Positions 48,076 through 57,198 are shown, counted from the first letter of the stretch. The stretch is 64,000 bases of DNA from Collinsella tanakaei (GCF_030373545.1 NZ_JAUDCO010000006.1:111411-175410); one strand, 5' to 3'. Program-made: numbers and translations. The notes: generated by a model not told the origin, from the sequence alone.

Positions 48076-48887
48076 GCGACACGCCCCCTTTCCGGTTCCG
48101 CAGGCACCCCATCAGGCGAAGCTTCCGTTTCGCCATCCCTTCCGACAGCCAGGCGCTCCGCCGCCCCGATATCGAGCGGGCAGACGCCGTCGCACGCATC
48201 GGCCAACGCGGGCTCGCCGGTCGCGACGAGCGCGCAGATGCCGCGCTCGGCGCACACCCGACAAAGCAGCTCCAGCGCGTCGCGAACATCCGCGACCGAG
48301 GCGCCGTAGCAGAAGCGGTCGTCCGCGTCGACAACGGCCACGCGCACGCCCCCAGCACACGCAAGAGCACAGGAAAGCCTGATGCGCGCCGCGGGCTCAA
48401 GGTCCGAAACATAGCGGCCGGCATGCGTTGCCAGGCCGAACTGCGACAGGTACTCGAGAGCATCGGTGCCGCGATCGCAGCGCAGCTCGAGCTCGCGCCG
48501 AACGACCTGCTCCACTGTCAGCGCGGCATCGATGTCAAATAGGCCGCTGAACACACCCACGCCGGCAAGCCCGCACGGAAGCGAGGCCCGATGCAGCCGG
48601 CGGGGGCGGCGCGCGAGCTCGACGCCGTCGACGACAAGCGAGCCCGACGTCGGCCGGACGAGCCCCGCGCAGGCGAGCGCCAGATCGCGGGCCGCGGCGA
48701 CATCGGTCGAGACGAGCGCCACGACCTCGCCGACGCACGCCTCAAACGAGGCGAACTCGAAGGACCGGTAACCCGTCGCCGCATAGCTCGCATCGCGCGC
48801 GACCACGGCGGGGCATCGCGCGGCAGCCGAGGCGACAAGCGAACGCGTGGCGTCGTCGGGCGCATCCTGCATATCTTCTGGAAGCAC
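48072..48887 (-). CDS. Degenerate ABC-ATPase-like protein
   Basis: 271 residues that still look like an ABC ATPase but with dead motifs: the Walker A position reads STDVAAARDLAL instead of GxxGxGKS; the signature position is DLEPAARIRLSCALA instead of LSGGQ; the Walker B strand is RVAVVDADDRF. The context of the segment (TSGSLVVDGVEL before, VATGEPALADACDGV at the H-loop) keeps the family order. It probably cannot hydrolyse ATP. The GTG start at 48887 is preceded by AAAGGAGG; the ATG five codons later lacks such a site. It is coupled to the YhgE-like gene, so the protein may be a structural or regulatory partner. Confidence 0.75.
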   Translation of the reverse strand: MLPEDMQDAPDDATRSLVASAAARCPAVVARDASYAATGYRSFEFASFEACVGEVVALVSTDVAAARDLALACAGLVRPTSGSLVVDGVELARRPRRLHRASLPCGLAGVGVFSGLFDIDAALTVEQVVRRELELRCDRGTDALEYLSQFGLATHAGRYVSDLEPAARIRLSCALACAGGVRVAVVDADDRFCYGASVADVRDALELLCRVCAERGICALVATGEPALADACDGVCPLDIGAAERLAVGRDGETEASPDGVPAEPERGRVA

Positions 48888-49011
48888 GAGACCTCCTTTT
48901 TGGAACCAAACGGCATGCGCGCAAAGCGCATGTCCCATTCTCCCATTCTTACCCCGAAATGTGCATCAATGACAGAGTCATTTCATGCGGAACGTGCGCG
49001 GCGGGGCCGCT

Positions 49012-49020
49012 TGGTATAAT
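49012..49020 (+). promoter_or_regulatory. gltX promoter (extended -10)
   Basis: TGGTATAAT: a perfect TATAAT with the TGG extension, 41-46 bases before the gltX start. No good -35, consistent with an extended -10 promoter. Confidence 0.7.
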
Positions 49021-49060
49021 GCGGACGATTCATTCGAGCCAATCTTTCGAGGAGCATTTC

Positions 49061-50542
49061 ATGACCTCTCACGTCCGCGTGCGCTTCGCGCCCTCGCCCA
49101 CCGGCAAGCTCCATATCGGCGGCGCCCGCACGGCCATCTACAACTGGGCGTTCGCCCGTGCGAACCACGGCACCTTCATCCTGCGCATCGACGATACCGA
49201 CCCGACTCGCTCGACCGCCGAGAACACGCAGGTCATCCTGCGCGCCATGCGCTGGCTCGGCCTCGATTGGGACGAGGGCCCCGAGGTCGGTGGCGACTTC
49301 GGCCCCTACGCGCAGACCGAGCGCCTCGACCTGTACCGCGAGGCCGCCGAGCGCCTGCTCGCCGAGGGTCGCGCCTACCCCTGCTTCTGCACCCCCGAGC
49401 AGCTGGAGGCCGACCGCGAAGCAGCCCGCGCGCGCAAGGATCCCTTCCAGGGCTACCAGCGTCGCTGCCGCGATATCGACCCCGCCGAGGCGCGTCGTCG
49501 CATGGACGCCGGCGAGCCCTACACCATCCGCATCAAGGTCCCCGCGGACCGCGGCGACGTGGTGATCAACGACGCCGTTCACGGCCGCGTCGTGTTCGAT
49601 GCCAAGGAGCTCGACGACTTCGTCATCTTCCGCTCCGACGGCACGCCCACCTATAACTTTGCCACTGTGGTCGATGACGCCATGATGGGTATCACGCACG
49701 TCATCCGCGGCGACGACCATCTGTCCAACACCCCGCGCCAGGTCATGGTCTACGAGGCCCTCGGCGCGCCCGTCCCCACCTTCGCCCACATCTCCATGAT
49801 CCTGGGCGCCGACGGCAAGAAGCTCTCCAAGCGCCACGGCGCGACGAGCGTCGAGGAGTACCGCGACGCCGGCTACCTGTCCGACGCGTTCGTGAACTAC
49901 CTGTCGCTGCTCGGCTGGTCGCTCGACGGCGAGACGACCATCATCCCCCGCGACGTGCTCGCCTCGCAGTTTTCGCTCGAGCGCATCTCCAAGAACCCCG
50001 CGACGTTCGATCCGGCCAAGCTCGACTGGATGAATGCCGAGTACATCAACGCCATGAGCGACGGGGCGTTTGTGGACGAGATCCTGATTCCGCAGCTCGC
50101 CGCCGCCGGCAAGGAGGTCTCGCGCGCATCGCATACCGACGCCTGGTGGAGCCTGCTCGCCAGCATCGTGCGCCCGCGCACCAAGATGCCCGCTGACGCC
50201 GCGCAGGTCGCCGCGCCGATCTTTGCCAGCGCCAAAACGCTCGCCTATGACGAGAAGTCCGTCGCCAAGGGACTGGCCAAGGAGGGCATGGCCCGGGTGC
50301 TCGACGCGGCGCGCGTGGCGCTGGGGACGCTGTCGGCTGACGACTGGAAGGCGGAGCATATCGACGCGGCGCTCGAGCCGCTCCCCGACGCGCTCGACCT
50401 CAAGAAGCGCATCGTGTTCCAGGCCGTCCGCGTCGCGGAGTGCGGCAACATGGTGAGCCCGCCGCTCGGCGAGACCATGCAGCTCATCGGTCGCGACGAC
50501 TGTCTGGCGCGCATCGATCACGCCCTCACGATGGCGCTGTAG
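49061..50542 (+). CDS. gltX: Glutamyl-tRNA synthetase
   Basis: 493 residues. The class I signature PSPTGKLHIGGARTA (HIGH) and GKKLSKRHGATSV (KMSKS) are intact, with DDTDPTRS and an anticodon-binding helical C-terminus (about 330-493). It charges tRNA-Glu, and tRNA-Gln in organisms with the amidation route. The start at 49061 follows GAGGAG; the longer frame upstream has no such site and includes the promoter. It is divergent from the degenerate ATPase gene. A strong terminator follows. Confidence 0.97.
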   Translation: MTSHVRVRFAPSPTGKLHIGGARTAIYNWAFARANHGTFILRIDDTDPTRSTAENTQVILRAMRWLGLDWDEGPEVGGDFGPYAQTERLDLYREAAERLLAEGRAYPCFCTPEQLEADREAARARKDPFQGYQRRCRDIDPAEARRRMDAGEPYTIRIKVPADRGDVVINDAVHGRVVFDAKELDDFVIFRSDGTPTYNFATVVDDAMMGITHVIRGDDHLSNTPRQVMVYEALGAPVPTFAHISMILGADGKKLSKRHGATSVEEYRDAGYLSDAFVNYLSLLGWSLDGETTIIPRDVLASQFSLERISKNPATFDPAKLDWMNAEYINAMSDGAFVDEILIPQLAAAGKEVSRASHTDAWWSLLASIVRPRTKMPADAAQVAAPIFASAKTLAYDEKSVAKGLAKEGMARVLDAARVALGTLSADDWKAEHIDAALEPLPDALDLKKRIVFQAVRVAECGNMVSPPLGETMQLIGRDDCLARIDHALTMAL

Positions 50543-50580
50543 CCCGGGTGTTTGAACCGACGCTTTTCCAGATGAACGCG

Positions 50581-50616
50581 AGGCCCGCCTTCGAGGATCC
50601 GAAGGCGGGCCTTTTG
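50581..50616 (+). terminator. gltX terminator
   Basis: AGGCCCGCCTTCG (50581-50593) pairs with CGAAGGCGGGCCT (50600-50612), then TTTTG. Strong intrinsic terminator. Confidence 0.9.
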
Positions 50617-50642
50617 CTCTCTCGGTTCAGGTCGGGCCCTTC

Positions 50643-50713
50643 GGACAGGCGGTTCCGCGCATGGAGAACCGGGCGGCATTTGACGCCCGTAGACCACGCG
50701 GAACAGCCTGTCC
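50643..50713. repeat. Inverted repeat between gltX and pcp
   Basis: GGACAGGCGGTTCCGCG (50643-50659) is complementary to 50697-50713 with one mismatch. The loop contains a further GGGCG/CGCCC stem, so 71 bases may form one structured hairpin. It lies between convergent genes. Confidence 0.6.
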
Positions 50714-50719
50714 ACCGCC

Positions 50720-51370
50720 CTACTGCTCGGTACCTCCAGCGGTGCCGACGATGTCGCCGTGCTCGACCTCCACGCAGGCCTCGATCGCAAGCGTCAGACC
50801 CTGAACCATCATGTCGATCGACATCGAGGGCGTACCGTCGCCCAAGCGCGCCGCCTGCTCGGTGGCGTAGGGAACGTGGATGAAACCGCCGCGCATCTCG
50901 GGATACTCCGTCGCGCACAGATGCAGCACCGTATAGAGCATCTCGTTGCAGCAGTAGGTTCCCGCGGTGTACGACACGACGGCGGGGACGCCCGCGGCGC
51001 GCATCCTGTCGACCGTCGCGTGCACCGGCAAAAGCGTGAAGTACGCATCCGGCCCGCCCTTGACGATCGGCTGCGCGATCGGCTGGTTGCCGTCGTTGTC
51101 GGGGATGCGCGCGTGGGCGTAGTTGATCCCCACGAACTCAGGCGTGATGTGCGTGCGCCCACCCGCCTGCCCGATGCACAGGCACACGTCCGGTCGCTGC
51201 TCGGCCACCGCCGCGCGCAGCACCTCGCCGTCGCGGCCGAACACCACCGGCAGCTCCGCCTTGACGATCTGCGCGCCGGCGATGGTGTCGGGAAGACGGC
51301 GCACCGCCTCGAGCGCGGGGTTCATGCACTCGCCGCCGAAGGGCTGGAAACCGGTGACCAAGATCTTCAT
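50720..51370 (-). CDS. pcp: Pyroglutamyl-peptidase I
   Basis: 216 residues. It removes N-terminal pyroglutamate from peptides. The catalytic triad is in place: Glu78 in ITPEFVGIN, the cysteine in AGTYCCNEMLY (Cys141) and His165 in GFIHVPYAT. The N-terminus ILVTGFQPFGG is the family's opening. The start at 51370 has GGGAGGAG ten bases upstream on the minus strand; the ATG eight codons earlier does not. It is cytosolic and divergent from the serine dehydratase gene. It would help peptide use, which fits an amino-acid-fermenting anaerobe. Confidence 0.95.
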   Translation of the reverse strand: MKILVTGFQPFGGECMNPALEAVRRLPDTIAGAQIVKAELPVVFGRDGEVLRAAVAEQRPDVCLCIGQAGGRTHITPEFVGINYAHARIPDNDGNQPIAQPIVKGGPDAYFTLLPVHATVDRMRAAGVPAVVSYTAGTYCCNEMLYTVLHLCATEYPEMRGGFIHVPYATEQAARLGDGTPSMSIDMMVQGLTLAIEACVEVEHGDIVGTAGGTEQ

Positions 51371-51550
51371 CGTCCGCTTCTCCTCCCAAGACAAAGGGGT
51401 CGCACCATTGTGTCACGTTTTTGGGCTGCCAGACAAAATGCAGGGCAGGAGCGGCCGCGCGCCCGCTCCCGTTTTACCCCATGGCGTGCGCCGGGCGCGA
51501 TGTGCCACAATGGTGGCGTCTGGACACCTCGACCGCATTCAGGAGCATCC

Positions 51551-53158
51551 ATGGCAGGCAAACCGCAGACTCTCGCCACCACGTCGGCTTTCGAGATCTT
51601 GGGGCCGGTAATGGTCGGACCCTCGTCGTCCCATACCGCGGGCGCTCTGCGCTGCGCGAGCGTCGCGGCGTCGCTGCTCGAGGGCAACATCGCGCGCGTC
51701 ACGTTCACGCTGTGGAACAGCTTCGCGCACACCTACCGCGGCCACGGCACCGACCGCGCGCTCGTGGCGGGCATCTTGGGGCTCGACACCGACGACGAGC
51801 GCATCCGCGACTCCTTCGCCCTTGCGCGCGAGCGCGGGCTCGCCTACGAGTTCCAGGTCGCCGGCGACGACGGCACCCTGCATCCCAACACCGTCGACAT
51901 CGACATGGTCGACGATTCGGGCACCACCGCGGCGGTGCGCGGCGAGAGCCTGGGCGGCGGGCGCATCCGCATCAGCCGCATCAACGGCGTGGGCGTGGAT
52001 ATCTCCGGCATGTACAGCACCCTGTTCGTCGCGCACCGCGACGCCCCCGGCGCGCTGGCCGCGCTCACAAGCCTGCTCGCGCGCGAGCACGTCAACATCG
52101 CCTTCTGCCGCACGTACCGCACCGAGGCGGGCGGTCAGGCGTACTCGGTGTTCGAGACCGACGGTGCCGCCTGCCAGGAGGTGCTGCCCCACGTGCGCGC
52201 CCTCGACCCCGTGGACTACGCCACGTTCATCGAGGTGCCCGGGTCGGCTTCCACCCTCGCCCCCGGCGTGTCGACGCCCGAGCTGTTCGACGACGGTGCG
52301 CAGCTGCTCGACGCCTGCGCGGAGCACGGCATGAACATCGGCGCGGTCATGGCGGTGCGCGAGGCGAGCCTCATCGGCGAGGAGCGCTGCGTCGCCTCGA
52401 TGCGCCGCGTGCTCGATGTCATGCGCGAGGAGACCACCGCCCCGCTTGCGCATCCCCAGCGCTCCCTCGGCGGATTCATCGGCGGCGAGGCCCGCCTGGT
52501 CGATGCCACGCGTGGCGGCGCGATCGGCGCCGCGTTGCTGGGTGAGGTGCAGACGGCCGCCGTGGCGCGCGCCATGGCGGTGCTCGAGCGCAGCGCCAGC
52601 ATGGGCGTCATCGTCGCGGCGCCCACCGCGGGCTCCGCGGGCGTCGTTCCCGGGTGCGTGCTTGCGGTCGCCGACCACCTGGGCCTCGACGACCATCAGA
52701 TCATGGACGCGCTGTTCTGCGCCGCCGCGATCGGCCTCAATCTCTCCACGTCCGCCTGCGTGGCGGGAGCCGAGGGAGGATGCCAGGCGGAGGTCGGCAG
52801 CGCCGCGGCCATGGCGGCCGCCGCCCTCGTCCAGATGCTCGGCGGCACCCCGGCATGCGCGCTCGACGCCGCCTCCATCGCCCTGTCCAACCTGCTCGGC
52901 CTGGTATGCGACCCGGTCGGAGGTCTCGTCGAGGTGCCATGCCAGAACCGCAACGCCATCGGCGTGGCAGCCGCCTTCTCGGCAGCGCAGCTCGCGTTGG
53001 CGGGCGTGCGCAGCTTCGTCCCCTTCGACGAGATGGCCAAGGTCATGCTCGCCGTGGGCCACGCGCTTCCCGCCAGCCTGCGCGAAACCGCCAAGGGCGG
53101 CATCGCCGTCGCCCCCTCGGCTCGCGCGGCATGCGAGCGCTGCGGCATCTGCGGATAG
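51551..53158 (+). CDS. sdaA: One-chain L-serine dehydratase, iron-sulfur type
   Basis: 535 residues. The beta part comes first (about 1-220): SAFEILGPVMVGPSSSHTAGALR, then an ACT-like stretch (GALAALTSLLAREHVNIAFC). The alpha part (about 240-535) has PTAGSAGVVPGCVLAVAD, NLSTSACVAGAEGGCQAEVGSAAAMAAAA and VCDPVGGLVEVPCQNRNAIG with the cysteines that hold a 4Fe-4S cluster. It converts serine to pyruvate and ammonia. Firmicutes often split it into two genes, so this is the fused form. The start follows AGGAGC. The enzyme is oxygen-labile, as expected of an anaerobe. Confidence 0.92.
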   Translation: MAGKPQTLATTSAFEILGPVMVGPSSSHTAGALRCASVAASLLEGNIARVTFTLWNSFAHTYRGHGTDRALVAGILGLDTDDERIRDSFALARERGLAYEFQVAGDDGTLHPNTVDIDMVDDSGTTAAVRGESLGGGRIRISRINGVGVDISGMYSTLFVAHRDAPGALAALTSLLAREHVNIAFCRTYRTEAGGQAYSVFETDGAACQEVLPHVRALDPVDYATFIEVPGSASTLAPGVSTPELFDDGAQLLDACAEHGMNIGAVMAVREASLIGEERCVASMRRVLDVMREETTAPLAHPQRSLGGFIGGEARLVDATRGGAIGAALLGEVQTAAVARAMAVLERSASMGVIVAAPTAGSAGVVPGCVLAVADHLGLDDHQIMDALFCAAAIGLNLSTSACVAGAEGGCQAEVGSAAAMAAAALVQMLGGTPACALDAASIALSNLLGLVCDPVGGLVEVPCQNRNAIGVAAAFSAAQLALAGVRSFVPFDEMAKVMLAVGHALPASLRETAKGGIAVAPSARAACERCGICG

Positions 53159-53243
53159 AGCGGCCGCCCACAGCGCTTGGCTAAAGCGCCGGCAGCAACG
53201 ACGGGGCGACTCGTGGTCGATGCGTGTTGATGTCCTCAAATAG

Positions 53244-53264
53244 CTGTGAAACAACCCCTCACAG
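53244..53264. promoter_or_regulatory. Inverted repeat upstream of the L,D-transpeptidase promoter
   Basis: CTGTGA (53244-53249) and TCACAG (53259-53264) are complementary with nine bases between. It lies 24 bases before the -10. A dimeric regulator is possible; the N9 spacing differs from CRP sites (N6). Confidence 0.4.
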
Positions 53265-53276
53265 CGCGCATTCGTC

Positions 53277-53301
53277 GAGATGGATAGGTATAATCCATCT
53301 C
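53277..53301. promoter_or_regulatory. Operator overlapping the -10 of the L,D-transpeptidase gene
   Basis: GAGATGGAT and ATCCATCTC are exact complements around AGGTATA, so the TATAAT (53289-53294, with a preceding AGG) lies inside a 25-base palindrome. A bound protein would block RNA polymerase. Confidence 0.6.
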
Positions 53302-53361
53302 CGGAAACAAAGGCCGGGCGCGACGCCCGCAGCACCTCGACACGCAAAGGACAGACAAGAG

Positions 53362-55248
53362 ATGCCCTATACCAACGACGACGGTCGTCAAGTTCCGTCC
53401 GGCTCCCCTGCCGCCGGCAACCGATTCGCCCGCACCGATCGCCTTGAGCCCGTCCGCCCGGGCCAGATGCCCGCGCGCCGCACGGGCGGAGCCCATATGG
53501 CGTCGAACGATCATCAGGCTCCGACGAGCCAGGCTCCTGCCGGCCAGACGCCGGCATCCGCCACCACGCAGATGCCCGGCCGCACCCCGCTGCCCCAGCA
53601 GCGTGGCACCGCGCCCGCCAACACCGCCTACATGCCCCGCTCCGCCTACTCCGCCGCGAGCCAGGACACCTACGCCGGCCCGGCCCGCACGACCGTGATG
53701 GGCGCCCGCGGCACCGACAACCGCGGCGGCACCGATCCGCAGCTCGTCCCCCCGGTCGACCTGTACTCCGCGCACCGCGGCGACAACGACGACGAGGCGC
53801 CTCGCAACCATCGCGCGCTCAAGATCGGTCTCGGTGTGGCGGCGGGCCTTCTCGTCGCCGGCTACATCGGCGGCATCGTGGCGTTCTCCAACCTGTACTA
53901 TCCTGGCACCTCCATCGCCGGTGTCGACGTGTCGCTCACCGATGCCGGCACCGCCGCCGAGCGCATCGAGTCCACGGTCGCCGACTACTCCCTGACCGTC
54001 AGCGGCCTCGGTTTCGAGTGCGCCTACACCCCCGAGGCCGGCACCTTTGCAGTGGACGCCCAGCAGGAGGCCACGACGGTGCTCAGCGCCAACGAGGCCA
54101 TCATCTGGCCCGTCAAGCTCATCTCGAGCCTTACGGGCGGCGGGCAGTCGAATGACGAGACCGCCTCCAATCTGACGGCGACCTACGACAAGGAGGCCCT
54201 CGAGGCCGCGGTGGGCGCCGCCGTCGACGAATTCAACGCCGACCGCCCCGGCACCTTCGATGCCGCCGGCGCGTATGACGAGGAAGAGGGCAAGTTCACG
54301 GTCGCCCGCGCCCGTGCGAGCCAGAAGCTCAGCCGCGACGCCGTGATCGCCGCCGCCGAGGACGCCATCTCCCATGCGCAGGCCACCGCGGAGCTCGACG
54401 ACTCCATGTACGAGGAGCTCGCGGGCGGCGCCACCGACGAGCAGCTGCAGGCAGCCTGCGACGCCGCCAACGAGATCATCGGCGTCAACGTCGACCTCAC
54501 GATGGGCGGCAAGACGGTCGCTACGCTCGACGGCAAGACCATGACGCAGTGGATCACCTTCGACGAGGACCTCAACCCCACGCTCCAGAAGGACGGCCTG
54601 TCCAAGTGGATTCGCCAGCTTGCCGAGGCGCAGCTGGACACCGTGGGAACCGAGCGCCGCTACACCCGTCCCGACGGCAAAGAGGTCGACGTCTCGGGCG
54701 GCGAGTACGGCTGGATCAGCAACGAGGCCGAGCTCGCCGAGCTCATCCAGGCTGCCGTCAAGAACAAGCAGACCGGTGAGATCGAGATCCCCACGAAGCA
54801 GGAGGCGGCGCAGTACAACGGCGCCGGCGGCCGCGACTGGGGCGCCTACGTGGACATCGACATCAGCGAGCAGCACGTCCGCTACTACAGCGCCGACGAC
54901 GAGCTGCTGTGGGAGTCCGGCTGCATCACCGGCAACCCCAACGAGAACAACGACACCCCCACGGGCATCTACAGCATCAACAACCTGGAGCGCGACGTCC
55001 AGCTCACCGGCAAGCGCGATCCCGAGACCGGCGAGCCGGAGTACATCAGCTACGTCGACTACTGGATGAGCTTCATCGGCGGCGCCGTGGGCCTTCATGA
55101 CGCCGACTGGCAGGCCTCGTCGAGCTTCTCCGACCCCACCGCCTACACCTGGACCGGAAGCCACGGCTGCGTGAACCTTCCGCCCGCAAAGGCCGCCGAG
55201 CTGTTCGACCTGCTGAGCATCGGCGACTGCGTGATCGTCCACTACTAG
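53362..55248 (+). CDS. L,D-transpeptidase (YkuD) with an N-terminal cytoplasmic region
   Basis: 628 residues. About 150 disordered residues (Pro/Ala/Thr/Gln-rich) precede one transmembrane helix (about 155-177, IGLGVAAGLLVAGYIGGIVAF). Outside, two peptidoglycan-binding PG_binding_4-like repeats (about 185-480) lead to the YkuD domain with the active-site SHGCVNL (Cys603) and HDADW. It makes 3-3 cross-links in peptidoglycan. The start at 53362 follows AAAGGACAGAC; the longer frame upstream includes the promoter palindrome. A terminator follows. Confidence 0.93.
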   Translation: MPYTNDDGRQVPSGSPAAGNRFARTDRLEPVRPGQMPARRTGGAHMASNDHQAPTSQAPAGQTPASATTQMPGRTPLPQQRGTAPANTAYMPRSAYSAASQDTYAGPARTTVMGARGTDNRGGTDPQLVPPVDLYSAHRGDNDDEAPRNHRALKIGLGVAAGLLVAGYIGGIVAFSNLYYPGTSIAGVDVSLTDAGTAAERIESTVADYSLTVSGLGFECAYTPEAGTFAVDAQQEATTVLSANEAIIWPVKLISSLTGGGQSNDETASNLTATYDKEALEAAVGAAVDEFNADRPGTFDAAGAYDEEEGKFTVARARASQKLSRDAVIAAAEDAISHAQATAELDDSMYEELAGGATDEQLQAACDAANEIIGVNVDLTMGGKTVATLDGKTMTQWITFDEDLNPTLQKDGLSKWIRQLAEAQLDTVGTERRYTRPDGKEVDVSGGEYGWISNEAELAELIQAAVKNKQTGEIEIPTKQEAAQYNGAGGRDWGAYVDIDISEQHVRYYSADDELLWESGCITGNPNENNDTPTGIYSINNLERDVQLTGKRDPETGEPEYISYVDYWMSFIGGAVGLHDADWQASSSFSDPTAYTWTGSHGCVNLPPAKAAELFDLLSIGDCVIVHY

Positions 55249-55278
55249 CGGCAGCGTCCGCCATCGACGGTTTGAAGG

Positions 55279-55307
55279 GAGGGGCCCTGCGGGGGCCCCT
55301 CGTTTTG
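55279..55307 (+). terminator. L,D-transpeptidase terminator
   Basis: GAGGGGCCC (55279-55287) pairs with GGGCCCCTC (55293-55301), then GTTTTG. Confidence 0.85.
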
Positions 55308-55357
55308 TATGGCTGCGCGAAACGCGCCTGGCGCTATTTCGCCAAACGCAGCCTCAC

Positions 55358-55375
55358 CATGACAAATCCGTCATG
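55358..55375. promoter_or_regulatory. Putative response-regulator operator, site 1
   Basis: CATGACAAATCCGTCATG: half-sites TGAC and GTCA, six bases apart. It ends 32 bases before TACGAT, the probable -10 of the regulator gene. A near copy stands before the ABC pair (57303-57320). A third half-site GTCATG occurs at 55401. Confidence 0.65.
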
Positions 55376-55407
55376 CGGGATGCGCCGGCTCGCCCGTCCC
55401 GTCATGC

Positions 55408-55413
55408 TACGAT
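55408..55413 (+). promoter_or_regulatory. Probable -10 of the response-regulator gene
   Basis: TACGAT, 35-40 bases before the ATG at 55448. Confidence 0.4.
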
Positions 55414-55447
55414 GGGACGGCTACCCGTTGCGCGCGAAAGGCGGCAC

Positions 55448-56131
55448 ATGAGCTTGAAGATCCTTGTCGTGGAGGACGATCCGTTTATCGTCACCTCCCT
55501 TACCGAGCTGCTCGCAAGCGAAGGGTACGCCGTGGACCATGTGGCGGGTCAAACCGACGCCATCGCCCGCATCGAGCGCAACGGCGGCGCATATGCCCTT
55601 GTCCTTCTCGACGTGACCCTTGCCCAGGGCAACGGATTCGCCACCTGCTCGGCCATCAAGCAGCTTGCACCGGAACTGCCCGTCATCTTCCTCACGGCCT
55701 CCGACGACGAGTTCGATACGGTCACGGGCCTCACCATGGGAGCCGACGACTATGTCGCCAAGCCGTTTCGCCCGCGCGAGCTCCTTGCCCGCATCGCCGC
55801 GACCATACGGCGTTCCCATCCCGCAAAACGCATTATCACGTTCGGGCCGCTCACCATCGACACCGAGCGCGCGCACGTGGAGCGCACCGGCGTCGAGCTC
55901 GTCCTTTCCGCCCTTGAATATCGCCTGCTCCTTCTGTTTGCCACCAACCAGGGCAAGCTCATCACCCGCGAGCAGATCCGCTGCGCTCTGTGGGACGACG
56001 CGGGCACCTATATCGAGGAGAACACGCTGTCGGTCTACATTAAGCGCCTGCGCGACAAGATCGAGGATGACCCGGCGCACCCGGAACTCATCCAGACGGT
56101 GCGCGGGCTGGGCTATAAGGCCCACGAATAG
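55448..56131 (+). CDS. OmpR/PhoB-family response regulator
   Basis: 227 residues. Receiver domain 4-118: acidic pair Asp10/Asp11, phosphoacceptor Asp55 in LVLLDVTLAQ, and the lysine in YVAKPFRPRE. The winged-helix DNA-binding domain (about 130-225) ends GLGYKAHE. The start at 55448 follows AAAGGCGG. The kinase gene begins 11 bases later. The pair plus the ABC genes resemble antimicrobial-peptide-sensing modules of Firmicutes (BceRS-BceAB). The inverted repeats upstream suggest self-regulation. Confidence 0.93.
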   Translation: MSLKILVVEDDPFIVTSLTELLASEGYAVDHVAGQTDAIARIERNGGAYALVLLDVTLAQGNGFATCSAIKQLAPELPVIFLTASDDEFDTVTGLTMGADDYVAKPFRPRELLARIAATIRRSHPAKRIITFGPLTIDTERAHVERTGVELVLSALEYRLLLLFATNQGKLITREQIRCALWDDAGTYIEENTLSVYIKRLRDKIEDDPAHPELIQTVRGLGYKAHE

Positions 56132-56142
56132 AGGCAAGCGGA

Positions 56143-57198
56143 ATGTGGTTGCTGAGGAATCGCGAGGTCGTACGGGCGCTTGTGGCGTGGACGGCGCTCT
56201 CCGTCGCGGCCGCGGCGCTCGGGTTTTACCTTGCCGCATGGCCAGGCGTCGTCTCGGCGCTCATCGCCTCCATGCTCGCAAGCATACCCTTCATCGCGCT
56301 CACATGGCGTCGCTACCGCATGCTGGCACAACTATCCGAGTGCATCGATGACGTGTTGCACGGCGAACGCTCGCTCGACTTCTCTACCATGGCCGAAGGA
56401 GAGCTTGCGATTCTGAGCAGCGAACTCGACAAGATGGTCATGCGCCTGAACCTCACCGCTGACGAGTTGGCGAGCGAGAAGCAGGCCTTGGCAGATGCCC
56501 TTGCAGACATCTCCCATCAAATCAAAACGCCGCTCACCTCGCTCTCCATCACCACCGAGCTGGTGCGAAAGCACCTCGCCGAGATGCCTGAATGCGCCGA
56601 GGACCTCGAGCGCATGCGCCGTATCGAGCAGCTCGAGATCCGCGTCGAGAACCTTGTCGCATCCCTGCTGAAGCTCGCGCGTCTCGATGCGGGCGCGATT
56701 CGCCTGGCACGCGAACAGGTCCTCGTGGACGACATCGTTCGCACAGCGACTCAGCCGCTTGCCGTCGCGCTCGATATCGCCGACGTCGCGCTCAAGGCCG
56801 ACGTCGCCGATGGGTGCAGCTTTTGCGGCGACCTTGCATGGACCGCCGAGGCGCTCGGCAACATCGTGAAGAACTGTATGGAGCACACGCCTGCGGGCGG
56901 CACGGTGCGCATCACGGCCTGGGAGGACGCGCTCGCTTGCCGTATCCGCGTGACAGATACCGGACCCGGTATCGCCGAGGAGGATCTGCCGCACGTCTTT
57001 GAGCGCTTCTACCGCGGCGCATGTGACGACGAGGCCGGATCCGCCGTCAATCCTGCGGGCGTCGGCATCGGCCTCTCCCTTGCGCAGAGCCTCATCACCG
57101 CTCAGGGCGGCACGCTTACCGCGAAGAACGCCCGAGACGACACCGGGCGTGTATGCGGCGCGCAGTTTGACATCGCGTTTTTCCGGGCGATCGTCTAG
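56143..57198 (+). CDS. Short-loop sensor histidine kinase
   Basis: 351 residues. Two transmembrane helices (about 11-31 and 34-54) are joined by a two- to three-residue loop, so there is no outside sensor domain: this is the intramembrane-sensing type. HAMP-like linker, then the H-box DISHQIKTPLTSL (His125), N-box NIVKNCMEHTPAGG, and G-boxes DTGPGIAEED and GVGIGLSLAQSL. Kinases like this usually read their signal from a partner ABC transporter. The stop is followed by a long palindrome. Confidence 0.92.
   Translation: MWLLRNREVVRALVAWTALSVAAAALGFYLAAWPGVVSALIASMLASIPFIALTWRRYRMLAQLSECIDDVLHGERSLDFSTMAEGELAILSSELDKMVMRLNLTADELASEKQALADALADISHQIKTPLTSLSITTELVRKHLAEMPECAEDLERMRRIEQLEIRVENLVASLLKLARLDAGAIRLAREQVLVDDIVRTATQPLAVALDIADVALKADVADGCSFCGDLAWTAEALGNIVKNCMEHTPAGGTVRITAWEDALACRIRVTDTGPGIAEEDLPHVFERFYRGACDDEAGSAVNPAGVGIGLSLAQSLITAQGGTLTAKNARDDTGRVCGAQFDIAFFRAIV

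Noticed and set aside
50759..51550. 264-codon upstream extension of the serine dehydratase
   Set aside because: It runs antisense to pcp; the ATG at 51551 has AGGAG and the family N-terminus.
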